Origin: Lachnospiraceae bacterium
Lineage (GTDB): Bacteria; Bacillota; Clostridia; Lachnospirales; Lachnospiraceae
Assembly (NCBI GenBank): GCA_902363135.1
Contig: CABIZF010000005.1
Coordinates: forward strand, 163,762 to 227,761
Direction of reading: 5' to 3'
Length of the DNA stretch: 64,000 bases
Shown one piece after another: positions 34,057 to 43,194 of the stretch; within the stretch, counting starts at the first letter, position 1; every line of letters begins with the position of its first letter. The position numbers and the translations under genes were made by a program. The notes under the pieces are model-generated. The model searched no databases. It was given only the letters and a program-made list of their open reading frames with translations, and was not told where the DNA came from.

Positions 34057-35411
34057 ATGCTGGTCATCGCACTGATCATGCTGGCTGCCGGAGTACTTGG
34101 TGCAAACTTTGCCATCCGCGGATCGTCCCGTCTTGCTGCCGAAGTACGCAATGACGCATTTCGCCAGATTCAGAGGTTCTCATTCGCCAATATCGACGAG
34201 TTTTCTACCGGTTCACTGATTACCAGAATCACCAACGATATCACACAGATTCAGAACTTTACGCAGACATTGCTGCGCGGTATGTTCCGAAGCCCGGTGA
34301 TGCTGATCGGCGCACTGGTGATGTCTTTTGCTTTAAATCCGGCCCTTGCCGCGTGATCCTGATTGTTGTTCCCATTCTGGCACTGGCGATTGCCGCAATC
34401 ATCATTACCGCATCTCCTCGCTATACCGTTATGCAGCAGAAAATCGATCAGCTCCATAACGGCATCGGCGAAACGATCACTAACGAGCGTGTCATCAAAT
34501 CCTTCGTCCGCGAAGAACATGAAAAGGAAAAATTTTCACGGATCAATCAGGAACTCGTGGAAAAAAGCACCGCTGCGCTCAGGATGATGATCCTGATGCA
34601 GCCGGTCTCCACACTTGCAATCAACGTTACGACACTCGCAGTTGTCTGGTTCGCAGGAAAACAGATCATGGTCGGAACGATGGAGCTCGGTACGCTGACT
34701 GCATTTATCACCTATCTCTCGCAGATCCTGACGGCACTGAATTTTCTTGTAAACATTGTTCTACAGGGTACGCGTGCAGCTGCCTCGAACCGGCGTATCA
34801 CAGAAGTTCTGCAGGCAACCATTGATCTGACGGATAAAGATGCCGCGTTTCCCGACCGGGAAATTACAGGCGGCAGTATTGAATTTCAGCACGTATCCTT
34901 CCGCTATTTTAAAAAGAACCATCAGAAGGTACTCAATGACATCAGTCTGTCCATCGGCTCTGGCGAGCCCGTCGGCATCATCGGTTCCACCGGCAGCGGA
35001 AAATCTACCCTGATCTCCCTGATTTCACGGCTTTATGATGCGGATGAAGGAAGGGTGCTTGTGGATACCCATGCTTCCGGTGATGTCATGAGCTGTTTCA
35101 CAAACGATGTGGATACGGTCGGAGAAATGCTCAACACCACACTGATTCAGATCATCTCCGGTGCAGTCACCATCATCGGTACTGTTATTCTAATGCTGTA
35201 TACCAGTCTGATCCTTGGTGCGATCACGCTCATTATGACGCCGTTTCTGACATGGATCAGCAAGAAAATCGTTGAGCGCGGACGCAGCGCATACCGGATC
35301 CAGCAGAAAACACTTGGTATGCTCAATGGCTTTTCTGAGGAAACCATTTCCGGCCAGAAGGTTATAAAAATTTTCAATCATGAAGAAAATGCGCAGGAAG
35401 AATTTTCCTAA
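34057..35411 (+). pseudogene. Chimeric remnant of two tandem ABC exporter genes
   Basis: The first part is the membrane domain of an ABC exporter half (RQIQRFSFANIDEFSTGSLI) without its N-terminus. It has a frameshift near 34350, where NPALAA ends in TGA and ILIVVPILALAI continues in another frame. The sequence then reaches the ATPase domain with Walker A GIIGSTGSGKSTLISLISRL. After DEGRVLVD it jumps to THASGDVMSCFTNDVDTVGE, the membrane domain of the partner exporter, and stops at NAQEEFS. Signature and Walker B of either ATPase are missing. This is the product of a deletion joining two adjacent heterodimeric exporter genes, plus a frameshift. Confidence 0.85.
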
Positions 35412-35640
35412 TCACAGGCTTCACATTACTTCCAAGACTTGCAATTTCATTCACATTCAAATTTCTTCTCATTCCCTTCATATAGCTATATTTTCTTTGT
35501 TAGTCATTTCTAATTTTTTATATCTTACCATGAGAATTAGGCTTTATCCATACCCGAATGGACCTTGGCAATCCATTTGGACAAAAATAAAGTTCCAGAC
35601 TTATCATCTGAAACTTTATTATAAATCCAGCATCATTGCA
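35412..35640. other. AT-rich spacer, no feature seen
   Basis: The 229 bp between the exporter remnant and the small protein gene contain no ORF with a start site and no clear hairpin with a T-run. Confidence 0.4.
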
Positions 35641-35817
35641 TTACTTCACACAACGGAAATATACCATAGAACCGTCAACATGGATATCCGTTTCTTTATA
35701 TAGTTTTTGAAGGATATCTCTCAGCTCTTTCTCCGTCTGAAATGGTGGAGAAAACCACCCTTTCTTTGCAAGAATATTTTTTGATGTTTTATAGGCATTT
35801 TGTATTTTGTCTGCCAT
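35641..35817 (-). CDS. Small hypothetical protein, 58 aa
   Basis: The product starts MADKIQNAYKTSKNILAKKG and contains WFSPPFQTEKELRDILQKLY and a C-terminal MVYFRCVK; soluble, mixed charge. ATG 35817 follows GGAGGG at 5 nt; the longer frame overlaps the transglutaminase gene and lacks a ribosome site. It is the last gene of the four-gene minus-strand group with the transglutaminase, methyltransferase and reductase. I do not recognise a family. Confidence 0.6.
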   Translation of the reverse strand: MADKIQNAYKTSKNILAKKGWFSPPFQTEKELRDILQKLYKETDIHVDGSMVYFRCVK

Positions 35818-35857
35818 ATTACCCTCCAAATTTAATTTTAATTCTAAAAGCTTAAAA

Positions 35858-36559
35858 CTATCGTTCTCTAATCTTCCTGACATTACGATTCATGAGGTGT
35901 CTTCCAATATGTCTATAAGCAAATGCTTTAAAGGCTGAAATTTCTTGATGATGTTCCTTCAACAGTTCATCTGGACAATCATAAACACCAAAATCCTGAT
36001 TGATTCCCTCGCTCTGAATATAAGTATTGTTCCTATCAAACTCAATAATGAGATTTCTGAAATCCTTGACTGCTACTCCATAACCGCAAAATGCACCTGT
36101 ACATTCCGAATTTTGTTCCTGTAACTTCTTTATGTAGGTTTTATCCAAAATGAAAGCTTCCAGTTCGTACCACTGATTTTCGAAATTAATTTCTACCCAG
36201 CTATGGAAAATACTTTTTGGAGCATTACGGTAAACAAACCCGGTCATAGCCCCTTTCTGCAATCTTTTATCAATCGTAAAACCATGTACTCTGCATGGAA
36301 TATTGCAGGCACGTAAAAGTGCCATAAATAAAGTTCCTTTTGTATTACATTGTCCATAACCATCTGCAAGTACTTTTGAAGCTGAAATTCCGTCATCAAT
36401 ATTATATCCAAATAAAACATCATCTCTTACATAGTTGTAGATTGACTTAATCCTTTCAAATTCACCCATTTCCTTCCATTTCATATTTTGAATAAGTTTT
36501 TGAATTGCCGGATTAGAAAAATCAACCATTCGTGTTTCCCTAAGATACTTATCTTTCAT
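35858..36559 (-). CDS. Transglutaminase-like cysteine protease/peptidase-fold protein
   Basis: A 233-residue cytoplasmic protein with the transglutaminase-like core: IKSIYNYVRDDVLFGYNIDD, the Cys in LADGYGQCNTKGTLFMALLR (about residue 92), the His in IFHSWVEINF and the acidic third position in QWYELEAF. Such domains cleave or form amide bonds; many bacterial ones act as peptidases or deamidases. No signal peptide. Its start overlaps the methyltransferase gene by 11 bp, so the two are coupled. The substrate is unknown. Confidence 0.8.
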   Translation of the reverse strand: MKDKYLRETRMVDFSNPAIQKLIQNMKWKEMGEFERIKSIYNYVRDDVLFGYNIDDGISASKVLADGYGQCNTKGTLFMALLRACNIPCRVHGFTIDKRLQKGAMTGFVYRNAPKSIFHSWVEINFENQWYELEAFILDKTYIKKLQEQNSECTGAFCGYGVAVKDFRNLIIEFDRNNTYIQSEGINQDFGVYDCPDELLKEHHQEISAFKAFAYRHIGRHLMNRNVRKIRER

Positions 36560-37217
36560 TTTCTATCGCCTTTCCCATAGGTTTTCTCACAGCACAATGC
36601 ATTCGCATACCTTTACGAATTTCAAATTTTTCTACTTCTAATCCTGCTTTTTTGCAACATTTTATGACCATGTCTCTTGTTGGCACTTGGACATCCCCAT
36701 GTCCGCATATATTTGCCAACGGCATTTCCAATGTATTCATTAGCCATACCAATACTTTATTGTCACTGGTCACATCTCTCAGTATCAATCTTCCATTTGG
36801 GCGAAGACATCTTTTCACACTGTCAAAAAATGCCTGTGGATCCGGATAATGATGGAAGCTCATAGAACAAATAATTGCATCAAATGAATCCTTTTCAAAA
36901 GGAAAGTTCTCACAGTCCCCTACAACAAATGTTGCATTTGGAATATTTTTCTTTTTTGCCTGTTCAATCATGGCAGGAGTCAGATCCAGTCCTGTATAAT
37001 GTCGGTCTGGATATTTTTCTGCTAATAAAGAAATCATCGGAGCAGGCCCACAGCCTGCATCTAATAAATCTCTAAATGGCTCCTTCTCTAATTCTTCCAG
37101 AATATCCTGATAATCTTTCTTGCACATTTCGTAAATGCCAGCATGGTTACTTTCATATCTTCCTGCTGCTTTTGTAAATTCTTTAATTGACAATTTTTTA
37201 TATTCTTCATTTTTCAT
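36549..37217 (-). CDS. Class I SAM-dependent methyltransferase
   Basis: A 222-residue methyltransferase of the UbiE/Methyltransf_11 type. Motif I is LLDAGCGPAPMISLLAEKYP, the acidic motif II is YTGLDLTPAMIEQA, then VVGDCENFPFEKDSFDAIIC and the post-motif HHYPDPQAFFDSVKRCLRPNG. The start at 37217 follows TTGGAG. It lies 14 bp after the reductase gene and overlaps the transglutaminase gene. The methyl acceptor cannot be predicted. Confidence 0.88.
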   Translation of the reverse strand: MKNEEYKKLSIKEFTKAAGRYESNHAGIYEMCKKDYQDILEELEKEPFRDLLDAGCGPAPMISLLAEKYPDRHYTGLDLTPAMIEQAKKKNIPNATFVVGDCENFPFEKDSFDAIICSMSFHHYPDPQAFFDSVKRCLRPNGRLILRDVTSDNKVLVWLMNTLEMPLANICGHGDVQVPTRDMVIKCCKKAGLEVEKFEIRKGMRMHCAVRKPMGKAIENER

Positions 37218-37231
37218 GCTTTTTTCTCCAA

Positions 37232-37981
37232 TCACTGTACCTTTTTCGCCTTGCATCCGCATTTCTTCATTTTTTTCATATAAGCATAAAACTGCTTATG
37301 CAATTCCCTCATTTCATCTGGTGCCTTCATAGCATGTTGATACATAAATTTATCTCCAAAACTGCTTCCAAATGCAACTACCAGCATAATCGCTAAAAAT
37401 GGCAAGGGTAAAAAGCAAAAAATATTCATTTTCCATGGTGACAGTTTACCCTTTTGTTTTCTCAAAAAATTAAAATTTCTTTTCAGCCTTTCTGCTGTTT
37501 TCCTCATGATTTTCCATTCTTTTTCTACTTTCTCCGGATCGTCTGATTCATAATACGCATCCGCAATCGGTACCACCATAGCAAGATGACAAAGCTGCCA
37601 TAGATGCATATCCGTTACTTTCTGGTATGGTATATGAGCATGCCTCAATATCTCTGAAAACTGCTTAGTTCTTTCGGATTTATTTCCTGATATTTCTGCA
37701 AATGTTGTCGGCTGAATCAACCTTGGAGTAAGTGCTTCATACATCTGGTTTTCCCGGACAGTAAGCAAGACAAAATCATAAATTTCATCGTTTGGTAGTT
37801 CTCCAAGAATCCTAACCTCTGCCTTTATTACTTCCTGATTTTTCTTATATTGTAATCCATTATTTCTTAAAGCCTCAAGTCTTTTACCTCTGGCATAAAT
37901 GTTTGTATCATAACCAGCTTCTGCAAATAAAGCCGCATACAAGGATCCAATCACACCCGCACCATAAATCAATATTCTCAT
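37232..37981 (-). CDS. Ketopantoate reductase-family (ApbA/PanE-like) protein, shortened
   Basis: The 249 residues start with the NADP Rossmann motif MRILIYGAGVIGSLYAALFA, then YARGKRLEALRNNG and FVLLTVRENQ. The C-terminal helical domain has ALTPRLIQPTTFAEISG, MHLWQLCHLAMVVPIADAYY and a hydrophobic helix near 190-210. Family members are about 300-320 residues; the segment between VRENQ and ALTPR, which normally completes the Rossmann domain, is about 55-60 residues short. An in-frame deletion is likely, so activity is doubtful. It is the first gene of the operon with methyltransferase and transglutaminase. Confidence 0.72.
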   Translation of the reverse strand: MRILIYGAGVIGSLYAALFAEAGYDTNIYARGKRLEALRNNGLQYKKNQEVIKAEVRILGELPNDEIYDFVLLTVRENQMYEALTPRLIQPTTFAEISGNKSERTKQFSEILRHAHIPYQKVTDMHLWQLCHLAMVVPIADAYYESDDPEKVEKEWKIMRKTAERLKRNFNFLRKQKGKLSPWKMNIFCFLPLPFLAIMLVVAFGSSFGDKFMYQHAMKAPDEMRELHKQFYAYMKKMKKCGCKAKKVQ

Positions 37982-38371
37982 AGAAATCCGTCCTCTTTTT
38001 CATTTTCAAGAAAACTGCCAACGCTCGTGTTAGTAATATCTAACTCTTGTTTTCTAAAAAACCGTGTGCAAACAAAACTGTAATTCCACACGGTTTCTTT
38101 TCTTATGCATTCAGTATATCACTTTTACCTGGTTTATCAACCAGATTTTGTCTTCATAATATTTGAGATTTTGCTGATGCTCATGAGTATTATATTTACT
38201 GCACTTGGAATGCATTTTATAATTTCTCAACTTCTTTCTGATTATCCAGTTTGCCTTTCTCTTTGAACAACTGCTTTTCTGCTTTCCTTGCAGTAATTGA
38301 TTTCCAACACATCAGACGCACCCTGTATCTTCGTCCCGTCTGTTGTCTACTCTAAGATATTTTCTGCAAGT
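37982..38371. other. Intergenic region with terminator and a membrane-protein fragment
   Basis: ACCGTGTG and CACACGGT (about 38059-38096) form a hairpin with T-runs on both sides, a terminator for minus-strand transcription from the AraC remnant or of either strand. On the plus strand around 38170-38265 a frame reads ILLMLMSIIFTALGMHFIIS and QLLSDYPVCLSL then stops; it looks like the end of a membrane protein but has no start, and I do not recognise it. Confidence 0.45.
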
Positions 38372-38738
38372 TCATATGGATTTTTCATAAGTCCTCCCAT
38401 TATTTAGCCCCTGATTTTCATACCCAACACTGTTAGCCACCTCAATCACTTTCAGATTTGTAGATTCCAGAAACTCCGCAGCTTTTTCCATTCGTTTCTT
38501 TCGAAAATACGTCAGATAACTTTCTCCCAGAATTCCTTTCACATACAATTTAAAGCTGCTCTCACTGATACCAAAACGGTCTGCCATCAGAATATCGTGA
38601 ACTGTCCCCTTTTATCCAGCTGTCTGTATATATCTGATTGAAAGAAACACTGATACCGGGTGCCAGAATATAAATGTCCACTATGCCTTCGTTTTCTTTT
38701 TTGCAAAATGAAAAATGTGTCTGATTTTCGTTATTCAT
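38372..38738 (-). pseudogene. AraC-family regulator, decayed
   Basis: From ATG 38738 the frame reads MNNENQTHFSFCKKENEGIV and DIYILAPGISVSFNQIYTDS, an AraC-type N-terminus, and then loses homology. In another frame, 38372-38587 encodes the DNA-binding part: MADRFGISESSFKLYVKGIL, GESYLTYFRKKRMEKAAEFL and TNLKVIEVANSVGYENQG, after which it ends prematurely (the last recognition region FAKVFK is gone). An internal deletion with frame change plus a C-terminal truncation inactivates it. Confidence 0.8.
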
Positions 38739-38883
38739 GACCTGTATAAATCGCCATAATCATACAAAGCAAAGAACTTGCCGCAAAATATTTATGGCTT
38801 GATTTTGTTCCTTTATATCCAGTATAAAATGTTCCTAGCATCGTTAACAATGCTCCGACAGACCAATATTCATGAGCTTTCAT
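38731..38883 (-). CDS. Small membrane protein, DUF6219-like, 50 aa
   Basis: The 50 residues start MKAHEYWSVGALLTMLGTFY, then TGYKGTKSSHKYFAASSLLC and MIMAIYTGHE: two hydrophobic helices joined by a basic loop. I match it from memory to DUF6219 small proteins. AGGGAG lies upstream of ATG 38883. Its end overlaps the start of the AraC remnant by 8 bp, suggesting they once formed one transcript. Function unknown. Confidence 0.65.
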   Translation of the reverse strand: MKAHEYWSVGALLTMLGTFYTGYKGTKSSHKYFAASSLLCMIMAIYTGHE

Positions 38884-38949
38884 TCTAACATCTCCCTTTG
38901 TATTAATTTTAATATGTACCTTTTGATGAAATATGCAAACTGGAAGTTA

Positions 38950-39282
38950 TTACTTTCTGCATAGTGTGTTTCCTAAAATGATAATTACCACGACATCAAC
39001 CAAAATAATCCCCAATGCAATATATACAAAAAATGCAGGCAAAATATTTTCAAACAAGCCCATAGTTAATGCAAGAATTGCTATAATAGACATTCCAATT
39101 CCCATTGTTCTGCATAACTTCTTTTCATCATATTTTTCCTTTTCTTCATTTGAAGCTGTATTATATCCAAAAATGAACCAGCTTCCATGTCCAGAAAGTA
39201 AAATAATAGAAAGTACAGCAAATATCGCAAAGACAGTCCACACTATCCAATCAGAGCCTGTTGCTAAATCTGCTAATTTCAT
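38950..39282 (-). CDS. DUF3784-like membrane protein, 110 aa
   Basis: Three hydrophobic helices at about residues 12-30, 60-78 and 83-105; between the first two lies a soluble loop SWFIFGYNTASNEEKEKYDE followed by KKLCRTMG. This loop (GYNTxxxEEKxxYD) is the hallmark of DUF3784 proteins. GGAGG lies upstream of ATG 39282. Its function is unknown. It is the last complete gene before the 39320 recombination core. Confidence 0.75.
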   Translation of the reverse strand: MKLADLATGSDWIVWTVFAIFAVLSIILLSGHGSWFIFGYNTASNEEKEKYDEKKLCRTMGIGMSIIAILALTMGLFENILPAFFVYIALGIILVDVVVIIILGNTLCRK

Positions 39283-39319
39283 TTACATACTCCTCCTTAA
39301 ATTCCATTTTCTTAATTTT

Positions 39320-39333
39320 ATAAACTGGAATTT
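39320..39333 (+). other. Left recombination core (attachment-like site)
   Basis: ATAAACTGGAATTT, identical to the complement of 48923-48936. The sequence to its right continues the sensor kinase gene in frame (LEFLFQALVKTSRLETG); the sequence to its left is unrelated. AAATTCCA at about 39298-39305 forms an inverted half-match, as expected for core-type integrase binding sites. Confidence 0.8.
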
Positions 39334-39840
39334 CTGTTCCAAGCACTGGTTAAAACGTCCCGGTTGGAAACCGGAGCAATACGATTAGAAAAGAAAGACA
39401 GCAGCTTATTCCATACGCTTGCACAAGCCATGAGCAGTATTGTATATGCCGCAGAGAAAAAAGAAATTGCTGTATCCGTGGATTGCCCGGAAAATTTGAT
39501 AATCTCCCATGACAGCAAGTGGACAAGCGAAGCCCTTTTCAATCTGCTGGACAATGCAGTAAAATACACTCCGTCAGGTGGAAAGATTTCTGTATCAGTG
39601 GTTCAGTGGGAAATGTACGTAGAGGTCAAAGTGACCGACACCGGCAAGGGCATTTCAGAAAGCAATCAGGCTGCCATCTTCCGGCGCTTCTATCGTGAGG
39701 AAGAAGTACACGATCAACAGGGTGTGGGAATAGGTTTGTATTTGGCTCGTGAGATTGTAACAAGGCAAGGGGGCTATATCAAGGTTGTTTCAGAGCTGAG
39801 GCAAGGCTCAGAATTTTCTATTATGCTTCCTGTAAGGTAA
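39322..39840 (+). pseudogene. Sensor histidine kinase, C-terminal half (split gene)
   Basis: The open frame starts inside the core as KLEFLFQALVKTSRLETGAI. It continues through the HATPase domain: N box LFNLLDNAVKYTPSGG, G1 VTDTGKGISES, G2 GVGIGLYLAREIVTRQGG. It has no membrane segment, no HisKA and no ribosome site; a TTG at 39364 is the only possible start. The missing half is at 48917-49447 on the opposite strand and ends SQTDKLEF at the same 14-bp core. Joined, the two give a normal kinase of about 345 residues. Confidence 0.9.
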
Positions 39841-39859
39841 GATATAACCACTTTTTTTG

Positions 39860-39948
39860 AAATGTCCGAGCGTTGTAACATTTCACTCTGATTTTCGATA
39901 AAAATTTTTTCTATCTCGGACATTTGTGTAACATTTGTGGTTTACAAT
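39860..39948 (+). promoter_or_regulatory. Promoter of the ABC operon with repeated response-regulator boxes
   Basis: TACAAT (39943-39948) as -10. Upstream, AAATGTCCGAG then GTTGTAACA (39860-39883) and, inverted, CTCGGACATTTG plus TGTAACATTTG (39915-39937). The same AAATGTCCGAG plus TTGTTACA block lies at 50174-50194 upstream of the response regulator gene, so both are probably bound by that regulator. Confidence 0.65.
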
Positions 39949-39991
39949 GGCTTTATCAACAGATAGAAAGCCTTGAAAGGAGCATTTGAAT

Positions 39992-40657
39992 ATGAGCATT
40001 TTACAAACAATCGACTTAAAGAAGTATTACGGCACAGAACCAAATATTACTCGTGCCCTTAATGGTGTAAATTTTACTGTGGAACAGGGAGAATTTGTTG
40101 CCGTAGTTGGAACTTCCGGCAGCGGTAAGTCTACATTGCTTCACATGATGGGAGGACTTGATACCCCCACTTCCGGCAGCGTGATTGTACGGGGAGAAGA
40201 ACTCGCAAAAAAGAATGATGATGAATTGACAATTTTCCGCCGTCGTAACATCGGATTTATCTTCCAAAATTATAATCTGGTTCCGATTTTGAATGTATAT
40301 GAAAATATCGTCCTGCCTGTGGAACTGGATGGCGATACAGTAGACCAGAAATTTATGGACGAAGTTGTGTATATGTTGGCTTTAGAAGATAAACTGGAAA
40401 ATATGCCGAACAATCTTTCAGGCGGTCAACAGCAACGTGTAGCGATTGCACGAGCTTTAATTACGAAGCCTGCGATTATCCTTGCTGATGAACCGACCGG
40501 AAATCTTGATAGCAAGACCAGTGCAGATGTGTTAGGGCTTTTGAAGCATACCAGCGGAGAATTTAATCAGACCATTGTAATGATTACTCACAACAACGAG
40601 ATCGCTCAACTCGCAGACCGCATTGTACGGATTGAAGATGGTAAAATTGTTGGCTAA
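39992..40657 (+). CDS. ABC transporter ATPase, MacB/BceA type
   Basis: A 221-residue ATPase with Walker [22 protein letters not shown]-loop FIFQNYNL, signature [19 protein letters not shown], Walker [18 protein letters not shown] and H-loop [10 protein letters not shown]. This is the LolD/BceA/MacB class that works with FtsX-type permeases, typically in peptide-antibiotic sensing and resistance or lipoprotein handling. ATG 39992 has AAGGAG upstream. Followed 14 bp later by its permease. Confidence 0.93.
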   Translation: MSILQTIDLKKYYGTEPNITRALNGVNFTVEQGEFVAVVGTSGSGKSTLLHMMGGLDTPTSGSVIVRGEELAKKNDDELTIFRRRNIGFIFQNYNLVPILNVYENIVLPVELDGDTVDQKFMDEVVYMLALEDKLENMPNNLSGGQQQRVAIARALITKPAIILADEPTGNLDSKTSADVLGLLKHTSGEFNQTIVMITHNNEIAQLADRIVRIEDGKIVG

Positions 40658-40671
40658 AGGAGGTGGGAATT

Positions 40672-42999
40672 ATGAATTATCCTTTTGAAAATGATACCAG
40701 TGCAGTAATTAAAAAATTAGCACGAAAAAGTGTGCGTTTTGATAAGAAGAAAAACTTATTTTGCCTTTCGGCAATTATTGTAGCCGTTGCTATGATAATG
40801 ATGTCGTTGCTCACAGTGCAAAATATCATTTATCAAAATCAGAAAGAAATCGAAGGATTACATCAAGGGATTTTCTTTGACATTACGCAGGACAGTAAAG
40901 AAAAGTTGTTAGCAAACGAAGAAGTAAAAAGTGTAGGACTTTCCTGTAATATCAAAACAGTGAAAGAAAATTCTAAAGAACTGTCTCTGATTTATTATGA
41001 TGATGACATGCTTAGTTTGATTCCTGCCTTTGACGGAAAATATCCAGAGAAAGCAAGTGAAATTGCTGTTACAGATGCCTTTTTTGCCAGTGAAAATAAG
41101 TCTCCGGAAATCAACGCCATAGTTCAGTTGAATCTGGATGGTACTTTGAAGAATTATACTATTGTTGGTATTTATCATGATAAAACTTCTACCGCTTATC
41201 CTGTTTTTGTTTCACTTGAAAAATGCCGGGAATTACGTGGAAATAACCTGCTTAATGGATATGTTTGGCTTGAAAATGCAGATACCCTTACAAAAGACGA
41301 AGCAACAGAAATATTATCTCAAATTTCAGAGGAGACTGGACTGAATAATTGGACAGTCAGCAGTTACTATGATTATGTAAATACAACTTTGTCCTTCAGT
41401 AATTATGCGGTATATGGTGTAGTTGCTGCCATTTTGTTTTTAGCTGCCGCACTTGTAATTTACAGCATTTTCTATATTTCGGTTGGACAAAAAGTTGCTG
41501 AGTTCGGACAGCTTCGGACAATAGGGGCAAGTAAAAAGCAAATTTATAAAATAGTTCTTAAACAGGGTTATATGCTTGCAGTTCCGGGGATTTTAATTGG
41601 TAGTATCATGGGAACGATCATCAGCTATTGTCTGCAATCAAAAGGCTGGTCAGTATTTGCATTTATTGTTTCTCTATGTGGCGCATGCCTTTTTGGAATA
41701 CTGCTTGTTTATATTAGTGTTCGTAAACCAGCAAAAATTGCAGCGAATACTTCTCCAATTTCCGCCCTGAAAAATCCAGTGGGAATTGTAAATTACCGCA
41801 CTCACAAAAGACATCGTATTACGCCTGTATATTTAGCGAAAATCAGCTTTTCCAGAAACAGAAAAAAATCTCTATTGACCATTTTATCATTGGGACTGTG
41901 CGGAGTTATATTTTTCCTTGCAGCAAGTTATCAGAGTTCTTTTAATGCCGAGAGTATGGCTCGTTATTGGGATATGAAGTACGGAGATTTCAAAATCAGC
42001 ATTGATTTAGAAAACGAAAGTGAAAATTTGGATGCTCTCTTGCAGAAAGAATATTTTTCTGATTATGTAAAGCGTGTTGGAGATATAGAGGGAGTTAGCA
42101 ATATATTTACTTATGCTACCGTACCAGTTGATTTCTCAACAGACAATGATATTTCAGATAGCACCTTGATGCTCGGCTATAATGAAAAGGATTTGGCGTC
42201 GCTAAATGCAGCGGTTTTGTCTGGAAATATTACTGATGATACAGAATTAGTTGTAAGTGATCCCGAACGTATTTATGATGTTTACCATTGGAAACCTCAA
42301 ATTGGGGATACTGTGACCTTTAATTTCAAAAATCATAGTGGTAAAACAATAACAAAAGCATTCAAAATTGGTGCAATCACTTCCAGCAATGATGGAATGG
42401 GTGGCTATATTTTCAGAATGCCGGAAAATATGCTCAAAGAACTTGCAGGTTATGACTGTACATACGCAATCGAAATACAAGCAGAAGCTGAATATCAGGA
42501 GATAATCGAGCAAGAACTCAAATTACTCGTTTCTGACAATAGGGATGTTCGCTTACAAACCCTTCAAGATTTTATTGTAGAACACCAATCAGACAATCGT
42601 GCAGGTTTTACATTAGCTTATGCGATTGCAGCCATCTTGTGGATATTTGCGGTCATCAATCAAATCAATCTTACTGTGACAAATCTTTTATCACAGAAAC
42701 AGGAAATGGGCACACTAAAATCTATTGGTATGACAAATAAGCAGTTGAAGCAAGCATTTATGATGGAAGGTCTTTTTACTACTTTGATTGCATTGCTTAT
42801 AACTGCTGTTGTTGGAATCCCCGGCGGATATGCAATCGGTATATTTTTGAAAAATGCAGGCATGTCTACGGGATTTGTATTTCCGGTTGTTGCTTTTACT
42901 CTTTTTGCTGTTGCTATGTTTATGCTTGAAAGTTTGATGACAATATTGCTTATTCATTCATGGAAGAAGCAATCTGTTATTGCAATAATGCGAAATTGA
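40672..42999 (+). CDS. FtsX-like ABC permease (BceB/MacB class)
   Basis: A 775-residue permease. TM1 is near residues 28-50, then a first extracellular domain, a bundle of three helices (about 240-350, with GQLRTIGASKKQIYKIVLKQ), TM5 near 400, a second extracellular domain (about 420-640), and three C-terminal helices with the second FtsX signature TLKSIGMTNKQLKQAFMMEG. AAGGAGG precedes ATG 40672. With the ATPase and the split kinase/regulator it forms a system like those that detoxify bacitracin or lantibiotics. A terminator follows at 43054-43092. Confidence 0.9.
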   Translation: MNYPFENDTSAVIKKLARKSVRFDKKKNLFCLSAIIVAVAMIMMSLLTVQNIIYQNQKEIEGLHQGIFFDITQDSKEKLLANEEVKSVGLSCNIKTVKENSKELSLIYYDDDMLSLIPAFDGKYPEKASEIAVTDAFFASENKSPEINAIVQLNLDGTLKNYTIVGIYHDKTSTAYPVFVSLEKCRELRGNNLLNGYVWLENADTLTKDEATEILSQISEETGLNNWTVSSYYDYVNTTLSFSNYAVYGVVAAILFLAAALVIYSIFYISVGQKVAEFGQLRTIGASKKQIYKIVLKQGYMLAVPGILIGSIMGTIISYCLQSKGWSVFAFIVSLCGACLFGILLVYISVRKPAKIAANTSPISALKNPVGIVNYRTHKRHRITPVYLAKISFSRNRKKSLLTILSLGLCGVIFFLAASYQSSFNAESMARYWDMKYGDFKISIDLENESENLDALLQKEYFSDYVKRVGDIEGVSNIFTYATVPVDFSTDNDISDSTLMLGYNEKDLASLNAAVLSGNITDDTELVVSDPERIYDVYHWKPQIGDTVTFNFKNHSGKTITKAFKIGAITSSNDGMGGYIFRMPENMLKELAGYDCTYAIEIQAEAEYQEIIEQELKLLVSDNRDVRLQTLQDFIVEHQSDNRAGFTLAYAIAAILWIFAVINQINLTVTNLLSQKQEMGTLKSIGMTNKQLKQAFMMEGLFTTLIALLITAVVGIPGGYAIGIFLKNAGMSTGFVFPVVAFTLFAVAMFMLESLMTILLIHSWKKQSVIAIMRN

Positions 43000-43053
43000 T
43001 GATAGAAAGCTTTTCATATCTCGGTCAGCTCCACAATTACATTACTCTGCTGA

Positions 43054-43095
43054 TACAGCCAGTCCGTAAATTCTTTCGGGCTGGCTGTTCCTGTT
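43054..43095 (+). terminator. Terminator after the ABC permease gene
   Basis: ACAGCCAG-TCCG pairs with CGGG-CTGGCTGT and is followed by TCCTGTTTTT. Behind it, 43130-43190 holds TTACTG-TATAGA-CAGTAA read on the minus strand, directly after the stop of the coiled-coil protein gene. Confidence 0.7.
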
Positions 43096-43194
43096 TTTAC
43101 AGCCTTTTTTCTCTGTAATACTTCTTTTCATACAGTAAATTTTCACTAGGCTGGTATGGAGTAATTTTACTGTCTATACAGTAAGTTGAAAATA

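Noticed and set aside
43130..43190. Second core-like site that would mark the inner end of the mobilisable element
   Set aside because: TATGGAGTAATTTT resembles the core only weakly; no 14-bp match was found, so the inner end of the element stays undefined.
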